Part shown: positions 26,775 through 36,887 of the stretch, in pieces
Position numbering within the stretch: the first letter of the stretch is position 1
Layout: each line of letters begins with the position of its first letter
Source: Zoogloea sp. LCSB751
GTDB taxonomy: Bacteria > Pseudomonadota > Gammaproteobacteria > Burkholderiales > Rhodocyclaceae
Length of the DNA: 64,000 bases
Assembly: GCF_002028455.1 (NCBI RefSeq)
Contig: NZ_MWUM01000008.1
Coordinates: 1-64,000, forward strand
Reading direction: 5' to 3'
Program-made: the position numbers and the translations under genes
The notes under the pieces: model-generated
The model's database searches: none
What the model was told of the DNA's origin: nothing
The model's input: only the letters and a program-made list of their open reading frames with translations

Positions 26775-27638
26775 ATGTCTGATCGCGCCAAGGCGCCCTG
26801 CCTCCTCTTCGCCGAAATTGCCGGCGGTATTCTCCTTGCCGAAAAACTGGGTGAGGCCGAGGCGGCCTACGCGGTCGAACGCAGTCTGAACCGCATGTCG
26901 CGCTGTGCCGAGGCCTACCAGGCCATCGGTTTCGCGGTCCGGCGGGAGTCGCTGGTGGCCCATTTTCCCGATGCGGATTCAGCCTTGCTGGCGGCCCGGG
27001 AAATGCGCGAGCGGGTTCGGGCCCTGCCCCCAATGAGCGGCATCAAGCTGGTGCTGAAAGCGGGTGTGGTACTGGAGACGGAGGCCGAGGGGCTGGGGCT
27101 GGACGCTGAAAAGCTCGCCGTGCTGTTGGTCGAAAGTCACGGTCCCGACAGCATCGCGGTGTCGGAGAACCTGGGGCGCGTCTTGACGCCCTCCCTGCGT
27201 CGCATGTTGGGGCAGTCGGAGGATGGGGCGGGCGAAATGCCCATTCCGGTTCTCGAGCTGGGGGAAGCGCCTCCACCCACGCCGGCGGAACTCCGTCATG
27301 AGGCGCTACAGGCTCACAAGCACATGCGGATCAGCTATCGTGGGCGCAGCTGGGTACTGGATGGGACTCGCCCGGCCCTGTTGTTCGGGCGCGATACCGG
27401 TAACGACATCGTGATCACCGACCCGCGGGTGTCGCGCCAGCATGCCCGCCTCGAGCTGCGCAACGGTTTGTTCTATCTGGCCGATTCGAGCACCAACGGT
27501 ACTTTCCTGCTAGAGGAGGGCAGTCCGGAGCACTGCGTCAAGCGCGAGGAGTTCATCCTCGGGGAGAAGGGACACATCGGCTGCGGATTTTCCGTTAACG
27601 ACAACATGTCCGACGTGGTGGCATTCGCCCTGGGCTGA
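26775..27638 (+). CDS. FHA-domain protein with a degenerate class III cyclase-like N-terminus
   Basis: A 287-residue cytoplasmic protein. The first ~150 residues follow the outline of a class III nucleotide cyclase (LLFAEIAGGILLAEKLGEAEA, later VLKAGVV), but the metal-binding Asp of the FxDI motif is Glu and the second Asp is not seen, so catalysis is unlikely. Residues ~190-280 form an FHA domain with LLFGRDTGNDIVI, SRQHARLE and STNGTFL, which binds phosphothreonine peptides. It probably works as an adaptor in Ser/Thr phosphorylation. No kinase is in the window. Confidence 0.8.
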   Translation: MSDRAKAPCLLFAEIAGGILLAEKLGEAEAAYAVERSLNRMSRCAEAYQAIGFAVRRESLVAHFPDADSALLAAREMRERVRALPPMSGIKLVLKAGVVLETEAEGLGLDAEKLAVLLVESHGPDSIAVSENLGRVLTPSLRRMLGQSEDGAGEMPIPVLELGEAPPPTPAELRHEALQAHKHMRISYRGRSWVLDGTRPALLFGRDTGNDIVITDPRVSRQHARLELRNGLFYLADSSTNGTFLLEEGSPEHCVKREEFILGEKGHIGCGFSVNDNMSDVVAFALG

Positions 27639-27664
27639 TCGGTCGAGTTCTCCGACCCGAACGA

Positions 27665-27689
27665 CAAAGGGCCGCGATGCGGCCCTTTG
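27665..27689. terminator. Bidirectional terminator between the FHA gene and psiF
   Basis: An 11-bp perfect stem (CAAAGGGCCGC and complement) with a 3-nt loop GAT, flanked by A/T pairs on both sides, lies between two convergent genes. Confidence 0.85.
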
Positions 27690-27718
27690 CACGTGGGTGA
27701 AACCGGTCCGGCGACCGC

Positions 27719-28021
27719 TCAGCCCTTGAGGCAACTGCTCATGAACTTCTTGCGCTCGTCGCCCTTCAGCGCCTTGTCACCCGCTTCCTTGTTACAGGAC
27801 TTCATTTTGTCCTGCTGGGTAGTCTTGCCGTCCTTGGGGGCAGCGGCGGGCTTGGCAGACAGACAGTCCTTCATGAAGGCCTTGCGTTCATCGCCTTTCT
27901 TGTCGGCGGCGGAGGCATTGCATTCCTTCATCTTGTTTTGCTGGGTTGTCGCGGCAAAGGCGGCGGGTGCCAGGCTGGCGGCAAACAGGGAAACAGCGAC
28001 GCTCAGGATAATTTTTTTCAT
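27719..28021 (-). CDS. psiF: PsiF-repeat secreted protein
   Basis: A 100-residue protein with a signal peptide (MKKIILSVAVSLFAASLAPAAFA) and two PsiF repeats of the form TTQQxKMKxCN...KGDERKxFMxxCL, each with two cysteines, at residues ~25-55 and ~67-98. In E. coli psiF is induced by phosphate starvation; its function is unknown. The start at 28021 has a good AGGAG ribosome binding site. It lies 126 bp downstream of hprK on the same strand. No convincing Pho box was found. Confidence 0.85.
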   Translation of the reverse strand: MKKIILSVAVSLFAASLAPAAFAATTQQNKMKECNASAADKKGDERKAFMKDCLSAKPAAAPKDGKTTQQDKMKSCNKEAGDKALKGDERKKFMSSCLKG

Positions 28022-28147
28022 CAGGCCACTCCTCGTATGGACGGTTTGTCGGTGCTGCTCATGCATCATAAACGCACTGCGGGACGAACTGTTGACGGCG
28101 GAAAGGCGCGCCGATGGGGCGTTTGCGACGAGATGTATCCGCACTTG

Positions 28148-29083
28148 TCAGAAGCCGCTTTCTTCCATCGCACGGCGTTGGCGGTCGACGAATTCCTGGG
28201 TCGAATCGATGCCGCGCAGTAGCAGGATCGTCGACCGCACGGCAGCTTCGAGCAGCACGGCCAGGTTACGACCGGCCGCCACTGGCAGTACGACACGGCG
28301 CACCGGTACGCCGAGGATGGGCTGTTGCTCGCCGTCAAGGGTCAGGCGCAGGGGATCCTCCTGGCCTGGCTGACGGCGCTGCAGGTGGACCACCAGCTTG
28401 AGCTTCATCTTCCGCCGGCAGGCCGTCTCGCCGAAGATCGTGCGGATGTTGAGGATACCGAGGCCGCGCACCTCGATGACATCCTGCAGCAGCTCGGGGC
28501 AACGCCCTTCCAGCACGGTGGGGGCGATGCGCGAGAATTCGACGATGTCGTCGGCGACCAGGCCGTGGCCCCGGGAGATCAGCTCCAGCGCCAGCTCGGA
28601 CTTGCCGGCGCCTGAATCCCCGGTGATGAACACGCCGAGTCCCAGTACGTCCATCAGCACGCCATGCAGCGCGACCCTTTCGGCCAACTGGCGCGACAGG
28701 TAATTGCGCAGCAGGTCGATGACGTTGGCCGATGGCAGCGGGCTGGCGAAAAGGGCGATGTCCTCGTTGGCGCAGAGGGTGCGGATGATGCTGGGGATGT
28801 CCTCGTCGTCGGCCACGACGAGAGCCGGCGGGGCGTAGGAGAGGATCTCCCGCACGTGGTGGATGACTTTTTCGCGGGTCTGGCGACGGGCCCAGGCCAT
28901 CTCGGAGGCGCCGAGGATCTGCAGCCGGTCGGGGTGGATCAGGTTGAGGTGGCCGACCATGTCGGCGGGCCAGATGCGGTCTTCGGAGACCGAAATGCGG
29001 GTCGCCAGGCTGCCGCAGATATGGCGTAGCCGCAGGCGTTCCAGGTTGTCGTCAAATAGACGGCTAACCGTTGTCTGACGCAT
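28148..29083 (-). CDS. hprK: HPr kinase/phosphorylase
   Basis: Phosphorylates HPr on Ser in the PTS-Ntr-linked regulatory network of betaproteobacteria. The Walker A motif is GDSGAGKSELALEL, followed by the K/P signature region RGHGLVADD and EVRGLGILNIRTIFG. The ATG at 29083 (MRQTTVSRLFDDN) matches the family start and overlaps the 3' end of ptsN by 20 bp. The rapZ gene that often follows is absent; psiF follows instead. Confidence 0.95.
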   Translation of the reverse strand: MRQTTVSRLFDDNLERLRLRHICGSLATRISVSEDRIWPADMVGHLNLIHPDRLQILGASEMAWARRQTREKVIHHVREILSYAPPALVVADDEDIPSIIRTLCANEDIALFASPLPSANVIDLLRNYLSRQLAERVALHGVLMDVLGLGVFITGDSGAGKSELALELISRGHGLVADDIVEFSRIAPTVLEGRCPELLQDVIEVRGLGILNIRTIFGETACRRKMKLKLVVHLQRRQPGQEDPLRLTLDGEQQPILGVPVRRVVLPVAAGRNLAVLLEAAVRSTILLLRGIDSTQEFVDRQRRAMEESGF

Positions 29084-29537
29084 GGCTGCCCCATTGGGCG
29101 AAAAGGGTATGGGCGGCCTGCGCATCGGGCGCGTTCATCAGTTGTTCGCGGAAATTGCGGTCGCTGAACATCTGGGCCAGTTCGGACAGCAGTTGCAGGT
29201 GATGTTCGTTGGCCTGTTCAGGGACCAGCAGCACGAACAGCATCGAGACAGGGCGTCCGTCAGGCGCGTCGAAGGGAACGGGGTCGGCAAGGCGGATGAA
29301 CGCGCCCAGTGCCTCCTTGAGGCCCTTTATGCGGCCGTGGGGAATGGCGATGCCCTGGCCGAGGCCGGTGGAGCCGAGCTTCTCGCGGGCAAACAGGCTG
29401 TCGAAGACGGTGCTGCGGCCGATGCCGTGGTTGTTCTCGAACAGCAGGCCGGCTTGCTCGAAAGCGCGCTTCTTGCTGCTCGCCTCGAGTCCGACGACCA
29501 CATTGGTCGGCGGTAAAAGTTTGGCGATGAGGTTCAT
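29064..29537 (-). CDS. ptsN: Nitrogen-regulatory PTS enzyme IIA
   Basis: EIIA-Ntr, the terminal phosphoacceptor of the nitrogen PTS, which controls potassium transport and sigma-54-linked functions in other bacteria. A 157-residue protein with the phosphorylation site His in GIAIPHGRIKGL. It is coupled to hprK by overlapping frames and separated from hpf by 159 bp that contain a promoter-like element. Confidence 0.95.
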   Translation of the reverse strand: MNLIAKLLPPTNVVVGLEASSKKRAFEQAGLLFENNHGIGRSTVFDSLFAREKLGSTGLGQGIAIPHGRIKGLKEALGAFIRLADPVPFDAPDGRPVSMLFVLLVPEQANEHHLQLLSELAQMFSDRNFREQLMNAPDAQAAHTLFAQWGSHASDNG

Positions 29538-29625
29538 GCGAGGACTCTCCCGTGTGCGGAGCGGGCCGACACAGGTTGCCGGTGGAAGGCGATTCAGGAA
29601 GATCCGGGGGCGGAGGCCGCCGGGG

Positions 29626-29662
29626 CCGTTGTGTCAATTGGGGCGCATTATAGCCACAACGG
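29626..29662 (-). promoter_or_regulatory. Promoter-like element with inverted repeat before ptsN
   Basis: A minus-strand TATAAT (29647-29652) is enclosed by a perfect 8-bp inverted repeat, CCGTTGTG-N21-CACAACGG. This looks like an operator or a leader hairpin for an internal promoter of ptsN-hprK. A -35 element is not clear. Confidence 0.4.
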
Positions 29663-29696
29663 TCCCGGGGAAAAGGGTATTACTCGACGCCGGGAA

Positions 29697-30020
29697 TCAG
29701 GACTCGGCGAGGTGCTGCTTGAGGGAGTCGTGACCGTGGTCGGCAGTCTTGTCCTTGTACTTCAGGACCTGACGGTCGAGCTTGTCGATCAGGCCATCGA
29801 TGGCTGCGTACATGTCGGCATCTTCGTTCTCGACGTAGATGTCCTTGCCGCGCACGTGCACGGTGACTTCGGCCTTCTGACGCAGCTTTTCCACCGAGAG
29901 GATCACGCCGACGCTGGTGACGTTGTCGAAGTGACGGATCACGCGGTCGAGCTTGGTCGTGACGTACTCGCGGATGGCCGGCGTAACTTCGACGTGATGC
30001 CCCGTGATGTTGAGGTTCAT
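29697..30020 (-). CDS. hpf: Ribosome hibernation promoting factor, short form
   Basis: A 107-residue HPF/YfiA-type protein starting MNLNITGHHVEVTPAIREYV, with the conserved basic AEVTVHVRGKDIYVE and DMYAAIDGLIDKLDRQV segments. It binds the small ribosomal subunit in stationary phase. Lacking the long C-terminal domain, it belongs to the short class. It lies 16 bp after rpoN, its usual neighbour. Confidence 0.95.
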   Translation of the reverse strand: MNLNITGHHVEVTPAIREYVTTKLDRVIRHFDNVTSVGVILSVEKLRQKAEVTVHVRGKDIYVENEDADMYAAIDGLIDKLDRQVLKYKDKTADHGHDSLKQHLAES

Positions 30021-30036
30021 GGTTGCTACCTTTCTG

Positions 30037-31497
30037 TCAGATGGTTTTGCGCAGACTGACCGGCGGAATATCGAGGGACTCGCGGTACTTTGCAATCGTC
30101 CGGCGAGCCACCACGATACCCTGCTGGCCCAACAACTCGGCAATCTTCGCGTCGGACAAGGGCTTCTTCTTGTCTTCCGCCCCCACGAGCTGGCGAATCA
30201 GCGCCCGAATCGCCGTCGAGGAGGCAGCTCCACCGCTGTCGGTGGCGACGTGACTGCCGAAAAAATACTTGAATTCGAAAATGCCCCGCGGCGTGGCCAT
30301 GTACTTTTGGGTGGTCACCCGCGAAACGGTGGATTCGTGTAGATCCAGCTGTTCGGCAATCTCCCGCAGGGTAAGCGGACGCATTGCCACATCGCCATAA
30401 TCGAAGAACTGGCGCTGGCGGTCAACGATCGCTTGCGAAACGCGCTGGATGGTGTCGAAACGCTGCTGCACGTTCTTGATCAGCCAGCGGGCTTCCTGCA
30501 GGTGGCTCGACAGGGAGCCGCTGGCGCCGCGGTTGTCGCGCAGGATCTGGGCATACAGCTGGTTAATGCGCAGGCGCGGCATCGCGTCGGGGTTGAGGCT
30601 GACGACCCAGTTGCTGCGGAGCTTGCGGACCACCACGTCGGGCACCACGTAGCGGGTGTCGGCCTGGGAAAACTGGGCGCCGGGGCGCGGGTTGAGGCCC
30701 AGGATCAGCGCGTGGGCCTCGCGCAGGGTGTCGTCGCTGCAGCGCAGTGCGCGCTTGATCTTCAGGAAGTCGCGGGAGGCCAGCAGTTCGAGATGCTCGC
30801 TGACGATGGCGATGGCCAGGTCACGGACTTCGCTGGGGGGCAAGGGGTGCAGCTGCAGGGCCAGGCATTGACCCACGTCCTGGGCGCCTATGCCGGCCGG
30901 GTCCAGGCTCTGGATCTGGCGCAGCGCGATCTTGAGGTCGTCCAGCTCGATCTCCAGCTCGGGCGGCAGCAGCGGCAGCAGGTCCGCCAGGTCCTGGCTG
31001 AGGTAGCCGTCATCGTCGAGGGCTTCGATCAGGAAGCGCACCAGGGCCCGGTCCCGGTCGGACAGGGGGGTGAGGGCGACCTGGGCGTCCAGGTGGTCGC
31101 GCAGGGAGGGGACGGCCGCCTGGAACTCCTGGAAATCGGTCTCGTCATCGTCGTCCCGCTGCCCGCCGCTGCCGGCCGCGGCCCATTCGCCGGCTTCGCC
31201 GCCACCGTCGAAATCATGGTCCGGCTCGCGCTCGCGTTCGGACTCCCGGGATTGCTCCTGCTCGCGCTCGTGGGCGGCCTCGCTGCCGGCCGGCGCCAGG
31301 GGGCCGGGGGCCTCGACGCGGCTCGAGCCGAGGTCGCCCTCGGGCTCTTCCCGTTCGAGCATGGGGTTTTCCAGGAGAATCTTTTCGATTTCCTGGTTGA
31401 GTTCGAGGGTCGACAACTGCAGCAGCTTGATGGACTGCTGCAGCTGGGGGGTCAGCGCGAGATGCTGGGAGAGTTTGAGCTGGAGACTGGGCTTCAT
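30037..31497 (-). CDS. rpoN: RNA polymerase sigma-54 factor
   Basis: A 486-residue sigma-54. Region I is Gln/Leu-rich (LSQHLALTPQLQQSIKLLQLSTLELNQ), followed by an acidic linker (about residues 50-130), the core-binding domain, a helix-turn-helix region (EIAEQLDLHESTVSRVTTQKY) and the RpoN box ARRTIAKYRESL that reads the -24 element. It is flanked by lptB and hpf as in most proteobacteria. The SfnR-like activator and its operon in this same window depend on this factor. Confidence 0.97.
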   Translation of the reverse strand: MKPSLQLKLSQHLALTPQLQQSIKLLQLSTLELNQEIEKILLENPMLEREEPEGDLGSSRVEAPGPLAPAGSEAAHEREQEQSRESEREREPDHDFDGGGEAGEWAAAGSGGQRDDDDETDFQEFQAAVPSLRDHLDAQVALTPLSDRDRALVRFLIEALDDDGYLSQDLADLLPLLPPELEIELDDLKIALRQIQSLDPAGIGAQDVGQCLALQLHPLPPSEVRDLAIAIVSEHLELLASRDFLKIKRALRCSDDTLREAHALILGLNPRPGAQFSQADTRYVVPDVVVRKLRSNWVVSLNPDAMPRLRINQLYAQILRDNRGASGSLSSHLQEARWLIKNVQQRFDTIQRVSQAIVDRQRQFFDYGDVAMRPLTLREIAEQLDLHESTVSRVTTQKYMATPRGIFEFKYFFGSHVATDSGGAASSTAIRALIRQLVGAEDKKKPLSDAKIAELLGQQGIVVARRTIAKYRESLDIPPVSLRKTI

Positions 31498-31512
31498 GAG
31501 TCGTATCGGGCC

Positions 31513-32221
<709 letters not shown>

Positions 32222-32235
<14 letters not shown>

Positions 32236-32671
32236 CGCCGGGGTGTTCTTTCAGGACTCTACGAATGATTTCGGTGGAAAAGCCGCGACCTTGAAGGAAT
32301 CTCGCCTGCCGTGCCCATTCTCGCGCGTCTGTGGGGGGCGTGGCGAACTTTCGGCGATGGATGTCACGGGCACGCTCGAGCTCGGTGTCGGTGGTGTTCT
32401 CTTCGATGGCTTCGCCGATCAGCTCGGCGGGTACGCCGCGGCGGGCCAGTTCCAGCTTCAGGCGGGCTGCACCGAAGCGGCTGGCCTTGGCGCGTACGTA
32501 GGCGTCGGCGAAGCGGGCGTCGGACAGCAGACCGAGGTCGATGAGACGGTCGAGCTCGGCGCCGACCTCCTCCGGGCTGCCGAGCGTGCCGAGCTTGCGC
32601 GCCAGCTCCGCGCGGGAGTGTTCCCGCTGGGCCAGGCAGCGCAGGGCACGCTCATGCAGGGTCATCGCCAT
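32222..32671 (-). CDS. recX: Regulatory protein RecX
   Basis: A 149-residue RecX family protein, a modulator of RecA filaments. It has the typical start [23 protein letters not shown], the middle [21 protein letters not shown], and a [14 protein letters not shown] C-terminal repeat. It begins 24 bp after the recA stop and its 3' end overlaps the lptB start. Confidence 0.94.
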
Positions 32672-32695
32672 CGGCCTGTGGTCCTCGTCCGGGGG

Positions 32696-33727
32696 TCAAG
32701 CCGCCGCTGTTGCCGTCGGCGGCACCACCGCCATTTCGGGCAGGCCGACCGCTACGCGGATCTTGTTTTCGATCTCGCGGGCGATGTGCGGGTTGGTCTT
32801 CAGGAACTCGCGGGCGTTGTCCTTGCCCTGGCCGATCTTTTCGCCGTTGTAGGCGTACCAGGCGCCGGACTTGTCGACGAACTTGTGCTGGACGCCCAGG
32901 TCGATGATCTCGCCCTCGCGGGAGGTGCCTTCGCCGTACAGGATGTCGAACAGGGTTTCGCGGAACGGCGGGGCGACCTTGTTCTTGACGACCTTGACCT
33001 TGGTCTCGGAGCCGATCACCTCGTCGTTCTTCTTGATGGTGCCGATGCGGCGGATGTCCATCCGCACTGATGCGTAGAACTTGAGCGCATTGCCGCCGGT
33101 GGTGGTTTCAGGGCTGCCGAACATCACGCCGATCTTCATGCGGATCTGGTTGATGAAGATCACCAGCGTGTTGGTGCGCTTGATGTTGGCGGTCAGCTTG
33201 CGCAGCGCCTGGGACATCAGGCGGGCCTGCAGGCCGGGCAGCTGATCACCCATCTCGCCTTCGATTTCGGCCTTGGGGGTCAGGGCCGCGACAGAGTCGA
33301 TGACAACCACGTCCACGCCGCCGGAACGCACCAGCATGTCGGCGATCTCGAGGGCCTGTTCGCCGGTGTCGGGCTGGGAGATCAGCAGGTCGCCGATGTT
33401 CACGCCGAGCTTCTGGGCGTAGGTGACGTCCAGTGCGTGCTCGGCGTCGATGAAGGCCGCTGTGCCGCCGAGCTTCTGCATCTCGGCAACGACCTGGAGG
33501 GTCAGCGTGGTCTTGCCGGAGGATTCCGGACCATAGATCTCGACAACCCGGCCACGCGGCAGACCTCCGATGCCGAGGGCGATGTCGAGGCCCAGGGAGC
33601 CGGTGGACACGGTCTGGATGTCGCTTTCGACTTCGCCATCACCGAGGCGCATGATCGATCCCTTGCCGAACTGCTTTTCGATCTGCGAAAGGGCAGCGGC
33701 GAGGGCCTTGGCCTTGTTGTCATCCAT
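32696..33727 (-). CDS. recA: Recombinase RecA
   Basis: A 343-residue DNA strand-exchange ATPase and SOS co-protease. It has Walker [10 protein letters not shown], the catalytic Glu in [11 protein letters not shown], the Walker [11 protein letters not shown] and the L2 loop region [20 protein letters not shown] LexA-like box lies upstream. Downstream recX is co-transcribed. Confidence 0.98.
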   Translation of the reverse strand: MDDNKAKALAAALSQIEKQFGKGSIMRLGDGEVESDIQTVSTGSLGLDIALGIGGLPRGRVVEIYGPESSGKTTLTLQVVAEMQKLGGTAAFIDAEHALDVTYAQKLGVNIGDLLISQPDTGEQALEIADMLVRSGGVDVVVIDSVAALTPKAEIEGEMGDQLPGLQARLMSQALRKLTANIKRTNTLVIFINQIRMKIGVMFGSPETTTGGNALKFYASVRMDIRRIGTIKKNDEVIGSETKVKVVKNKVAPPFRETLFDILYGEGTSREGEIIDLGVQHKFVDKSGAWYAYNGEKIGQGKDNAREFLKTNPHIAREIENKIRVAVGLPEMAVVPPTATAAA

Positions 33728-33833
33728 TTGTCTTGATCCTTGTGATAAGGGTTTTGGAGATTATGGCACAGAGTTTGCGTAGGAGTGGACGCAGGTGCCG
33801 CAGCAAATTTTCGCCACGAGGCATGTGACGGTG

Positions 33834-33849
33834 CTGGTATTTTATACAG
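33834..33849 (-). promoter_or_regulatory. LexA box and -10 region of recA
   Basis: On the minus strand CTGTATAAAATACCAG differs from the LexA consensus CTGT-N8-ACAG by one base. It contains a TATAAA -10 element, so LexA would cover the promoter. It lies ~107 bp before the recA start. Confidence 0.7.
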
Positions 33850-33942
33850 TTGCTGGCGGGCGTCCAGCGAAATTGCTGAGCATTATTGCAATCCGCATGC
33901 CGGGTGACTTTTTGGGGGCCGCGCGCGCCGGCGCCGGGATCT

Positions 33943-34428
33943 TCAGCGGTAGCGGCGGAGCAGTTCTTCGAGGGCGAAGACGACGGCCTGGCGACGCACT
34001 GCTTCACGGTCGCCGTCGAAGCGGCAGGTGGCGGTCTGGGCTGTCTCGCCGCTGCGGATCCAGCCGAAGCAGACGGTGCCGACGGGTTTTTCCGGTGAGC
34101 CGCCAGTGGGGCCGGCGATGCCCGAGATCGACAGGGCCAGGTCGGCCTCGGCGCGTTCCAGCGTGCCGCTGGCCATCGCCGCGGTTGTCTGTTCGCTGAC
34201 TGCGCCGTAACGCGCCAGCGTCATCGGCGAGACGCCGAGCAGCGCGCACTTGGCGTCGTTGGAGTAGGTGATGAAGCCGCAGTCGAACCAGGCCGAACTG
34301 CCGGCTGTGGCGGTGACCACTTCGGCGACCCAGCCGCCGGTGCACGATTCCGCGCTGGCCAGCCGCCAGCCCTTGTCCTGCAGATGCTCGCCGACGAGGC
34401 GGGACAGGGTTTCCAGTTGAGCGTCCAT
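33943..34428 (-). CDS. pncC: Nicotinamide-nucleotide amidohydrolase (CinA C-terminal domain)
   Basis: Deamidates NMN in pyridine nucleotide recycling. A 161-residue stand-alone CinA-C domain with the signature LASAESCTGGWVAEVVT, the Tyr/Lys region and SISGIAGPTGG. The start at 34428 shares a base with the stop of pgpA (TGATG). It precedes recA, the classical cinA-recA order. Confidence 0.95.
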   Translation of the reverse strand: MDAQLETLSRLVGEHLQDKGWRLASAESCTGGWVAEVVTATAGSSAWFDCGFITYSNDAKCALLGVSPMTLARYGAVSEQTTAAMASGTLERAEADLALSISGIAGPTGGSPEKPVGTVCFGWIRSGETAQTATCRFDGDREAVRRQAVVFALEELLRRYR

Positions 34429-34907
34429 CAGCCGATGATCCTCATCAGGATGGCCAGCACCAGCAGCGAATAGCCGGCGGCCAGCAGGTCGTCGAGCATC
34501 ACGCCGAAGCCGCCGCGGGTGCGTTCGTCCACCCAGCGGATCGGCGGTGGCTTGACGATGTCGAAAAAGCGGAAGGTCACGAAGGCGGCGGCCTGCCAGG
34601 CCAGCGTGGCGGGGGTCAGCCACAGCACCAGCCAGATCGCGACGATCTCGTCCCACACGATGCTGCCGTGGTCGGCCACGCCGAGGGCGCGGCCGGTGCG
34701 TTCGCAGGCCAGCACGCCGAACAGGAAGCAGGCCACCAGCAGCGCGGCAAACATCCCGTCTGACAGCGGTGCCGACACGAAGGGGAACAGCGCCCAGCCG
34801 GCCAGCGTGCCGAAGGTGCCGGGGGCTTTCGGTGCCAGGCCGGAGCCGAAGCCAAGGGCCACGAAATGGGCCGGATCGGAAACCAGGAAGCGCGGCGTGG
34901 GTTTCAT
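34428..34907 (-). CDS. pgpA: Phosphatidylglycerophosphatase A
   Basis: Membrane phosphatase of phospholipid synthesis. A 159-residue protein with the family motif FGSGLAPKAPGTFGTLAGW near the N-terminus and the metal-binding DEIVAIWLVL and D-D-L-L-A-GYS-type C-terminal motifs, within three to four membrane helices. It overlaps the 3' end of thiL by 4 bp and abuts pncC. Confidence 0.94.
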   Translation of the reverse strand: MKPTPRFLVSDPAHFVALGFGSGLAPKAPGTFGTLAGWALFPFVSAPLSDGMFAALLVACFLFGVLACERTGRALGVADHGSIVWDEIVAIWLVLWLTPATLAWQAAAFVTFRFFDIVKPPPIRWVDERTRGGFGVMLDDLLAAGYSLLVLAILMRIIG

Positions 34908-35872
34908 GCGTCGCGGCCGAAGTGGTCGTAGCCGCGTGCCGTGGCAGGTCGCAGTTGGCCGTCGCGGGTGCGTAGCGAGAGTTGTTCGGTCTGCGCCGTG
35001 ATGTGGCCGATGCGGTGCAGCGGCAACGGCAGGTTTTGCGAAATGGCCTCGATGTCGCCGCGGCGGTCAGCCGGGGCGGTGAACAGCAGTTCGTAGTCGT
35101 CACCGCCAGCGGTGCAGGCGGCGAAGGCTCGCGCTGCGTCGCCGCAGGCGGCGGTCAGCGTGGCGATGGGCAGCGCGGCTTCGTCGATTTCCGCGCCGAC
35201 ACCGGATAGTTCGAGGATGTGGCTCAGGTCGCCGAACAGACCGTCGGAGACGTCCAGCATCGCGTTGGCAAGCCCGCGCAGCGCCAGGCCGAGGGCGACC
35301 CGCGGCTGCGGCCGTTGCAGGGCCGCCAGGCAGTCGTCGCGATTGGCTGCGGCCAGCTGGATCTCGCCGCGCAGATCGGCCAGACCGAGGGCCGCTCGCC
35401 CAGGAGCGCCGGATACCCACAGGTCGTCGCCGGGGCGGGCGCCGGAACGGGTGACTGCGGTGCCGGTGGGGACTTCACCGAAGATTGTCGGGCACAGGTT
35501 GAGGGGGCCACGGGTGGTGTCGCCGCCGATTGCGTCGATGCCGAAGGCCTCGCAGCACGCGAAGAAGCCGCGGGCGAAGGCCTCTATCCAGGCTTCGTCC
35601 GCGTGAGGCAGGCTGGCAGCGAGGACCACCCAGCGCGGTTCGGCGCCCATCGCGGCGATATCGGAGACATTCACCGCGAGGGTCTTCCAGCCGAGGTCTT
35701 CCGGATCGGTGTTGGCGAAGAAATGCGTGCCGGCCACCAGCATGTCGGTGGAGATGGCCAGCTGCATGCCGGCCCGCGGCCGGATCAGCGCCGCGTCGTC
35801 GCCCACCGCCAGGTCGGTGTGGCGGGCGGGACGCGTGAAGTGCCGGCGGATCAGGGCGAATTCGGAAGGCAT
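34904..35872 (-). CDS. thiL: Thiamine-monophosphate kinase
   Basis: Makes thiamine diphosphate from thiamine monophosphate. A 322-residue protein of the PurM-like ATP-grasp group, with GDDAALIRPRAGMQLAISTDMLVAGTHF, the magnesium-binding GGDTTRGP motif and GDDYELLFT at the C-terminus. The ATG at 35872 (MPSEFALIRRHF) matches the family start; a longer frame reads into nusB. The gene follows nusB by 31 bp. Confidence 0.95.
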   Translation of the reverse strand: MPSEFALIRRHFTRPARHTDLAVGDDAALIRPRAGMQLAISTDMLVAGTHFFANTDPEDLGWKTLAVNVSDIAAMGAEPRWVVLAASLPHADEAWIEAFARGFFACCEAFGIDAIGGDTTRGPLNLCPTIFGEVPTGTAVTRSGARPGDDLWVSGAPGRAALGLADLRGEIQLAAANRDDCLAALQRPQPRVALGLALRGLANAMLDVSDGLFGDLSHILELSGVGAEIDEAALPIATLTAACGDAARAFAACTAGGDDYELLFTAPADRRGDIEAISQNLPLPLHRIGHITAQTEQLSLRTRDGQLRPATARGYDHFGRDA

Positions 35873-35903
35873 CGCGCAGGGACGGTCCGGCGGCGGCGCC
35901 GGA

Positions 35904-36383
35904 TCAGCTCGACGAATTGCCGCTACGGGCGCCGCGACGCTGCTGGGCGTTGGCTTCCACCTCGTCGGCGCGCACACGGGCCGCGAGCTTGTCGAGCACG
36001 CCGTTGACGAACTTGTGGCCGTCGGTGCCGCCATAGCCCTTGGCCAGCTCGATGGCCTCGTTGATGATGACCCGGTACGGCGTTTCCGGGCGATGCACCA
36101 GCTCGAAGGTGGCCATCAGCAGGATGCCGCGTTCGATCGGCGACAGCTCGTTGAGGGGACGCTCGATGTAGGGGGCGAAGGCCACCTGCAGATCGGGCGC
36201 GTTGCCGATGGTGCCGCGCAAGAGGCCCAGGAAGAGGTCGCGGTCGCACTTGTCGAAGCCGCCTACCTCGCCCATCTGGCTTTCGATGGCGGTCAGCGAG
36301 GACTGGCTCAGCAGCCACTGGTAGATGCCCTGCAGCGCAAATTCGCGGGCACGGCGGCGGGGGGACTTGTTCGGCGTGCTCAT
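35904..36383 (-). CDS. nusB: Transcription antitermination factor NusB
   Basis: Binds boxA RNA with S10/NusE to prevent early termination in rRNA operons. A 159-residue all-helical protein, starting with the basic [18 protein letters not shown] typical of NusB and containing [12 protein letters not shown] and [14 protein letters not shown]. Its start overlaps the stop of ribH, the common ribH-nusB arrangement. Confidence 0.95.
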   Translation of the reverse strand: MSTPNKSPRRRAREFALQGIYQWLLSQSSLTAIESQMGEVGGFDKCDRDLFLGLLRGTIGNAPDLQVAFAPYIERPLNELSPIERGILLMATFELVHRPETPYRVIINEAIELAKGYGGTDGHKFVNGVLDKLAARVRADEVEANAQQRRGARSGNSSS

Positions 36384-36850
36384 GCCAGGGCCTTCAACAG
36401 ACGAGCCATCTCGACGGCAGCCTGGGCGCAGTCGGCGCCCTTCACCTGCATGCGGGCCAGCGCCTGGTCGTCGTCCTCGGTGGTGAGGATGCCGTTGGCG
36501 ATGGGCACGCCGGTGTCCAGGGTGACGCGGGTGAGGCCGGCGCCCTGCTCGTTGGAAACCAGCTCGAAGTGGTAGGTCTCGCCGCGGATCACCGCGCCGA
36601 GGGCCACCAGCGCGTCGTAGCGGCCGCTCTTGGCCATGACCTGCAGCGTCAGCGGGGCCTCGAGGGCGCCGGGCACGGTGGCGATGGTGATCGCGTCGGG
36701 GGCGACGCCGAGGCGCAGCAACTCGGCGGTGCAGGAAGACAGCAGGCCTTCGCAGACGTCGATGTTGAAGCGGCACATGACGATGCCGACGCGGAGGCCC
36801 TGGCCGTCGAGGCTGGGGGCGATTTCGGGGATGTTGTCGTAACGGGGCAT
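36380..36850 (-). CDS. ribH: 6,7-dimethyl-8-ribityllumazine synthase
   Basis: Condenses the ribityl-pyrimidine with dihydroxybutanone phosphate in riboflavin synthesis. A 156-residue protein with [24 protein letters not shown], the catalytic His region [14 protein letters not shown] and the C-terminal [17 protein letters not shown]. It lies between ribBX and nusB, 37 bp after the former. Confidence 0.96.
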   Translation of the reverse strand: MPRYDNIPEIAPSLDGQGLRVGIVMCRFNIDVCEGLLSSCTAELLRLGVAPDAITIATVPGALEAPLTLQVMAKSGRYDALVALGAVIRGETYHFELVSNEQGAGLTRVTLDTGVPIANGILTTEDDDQALARMQVKGADCAQAAVEMARLLKALA

Positions 36851-36887
36851 GGGGTTACCTGAAAGGAGGATTCGTGGGCCGGTGGGC

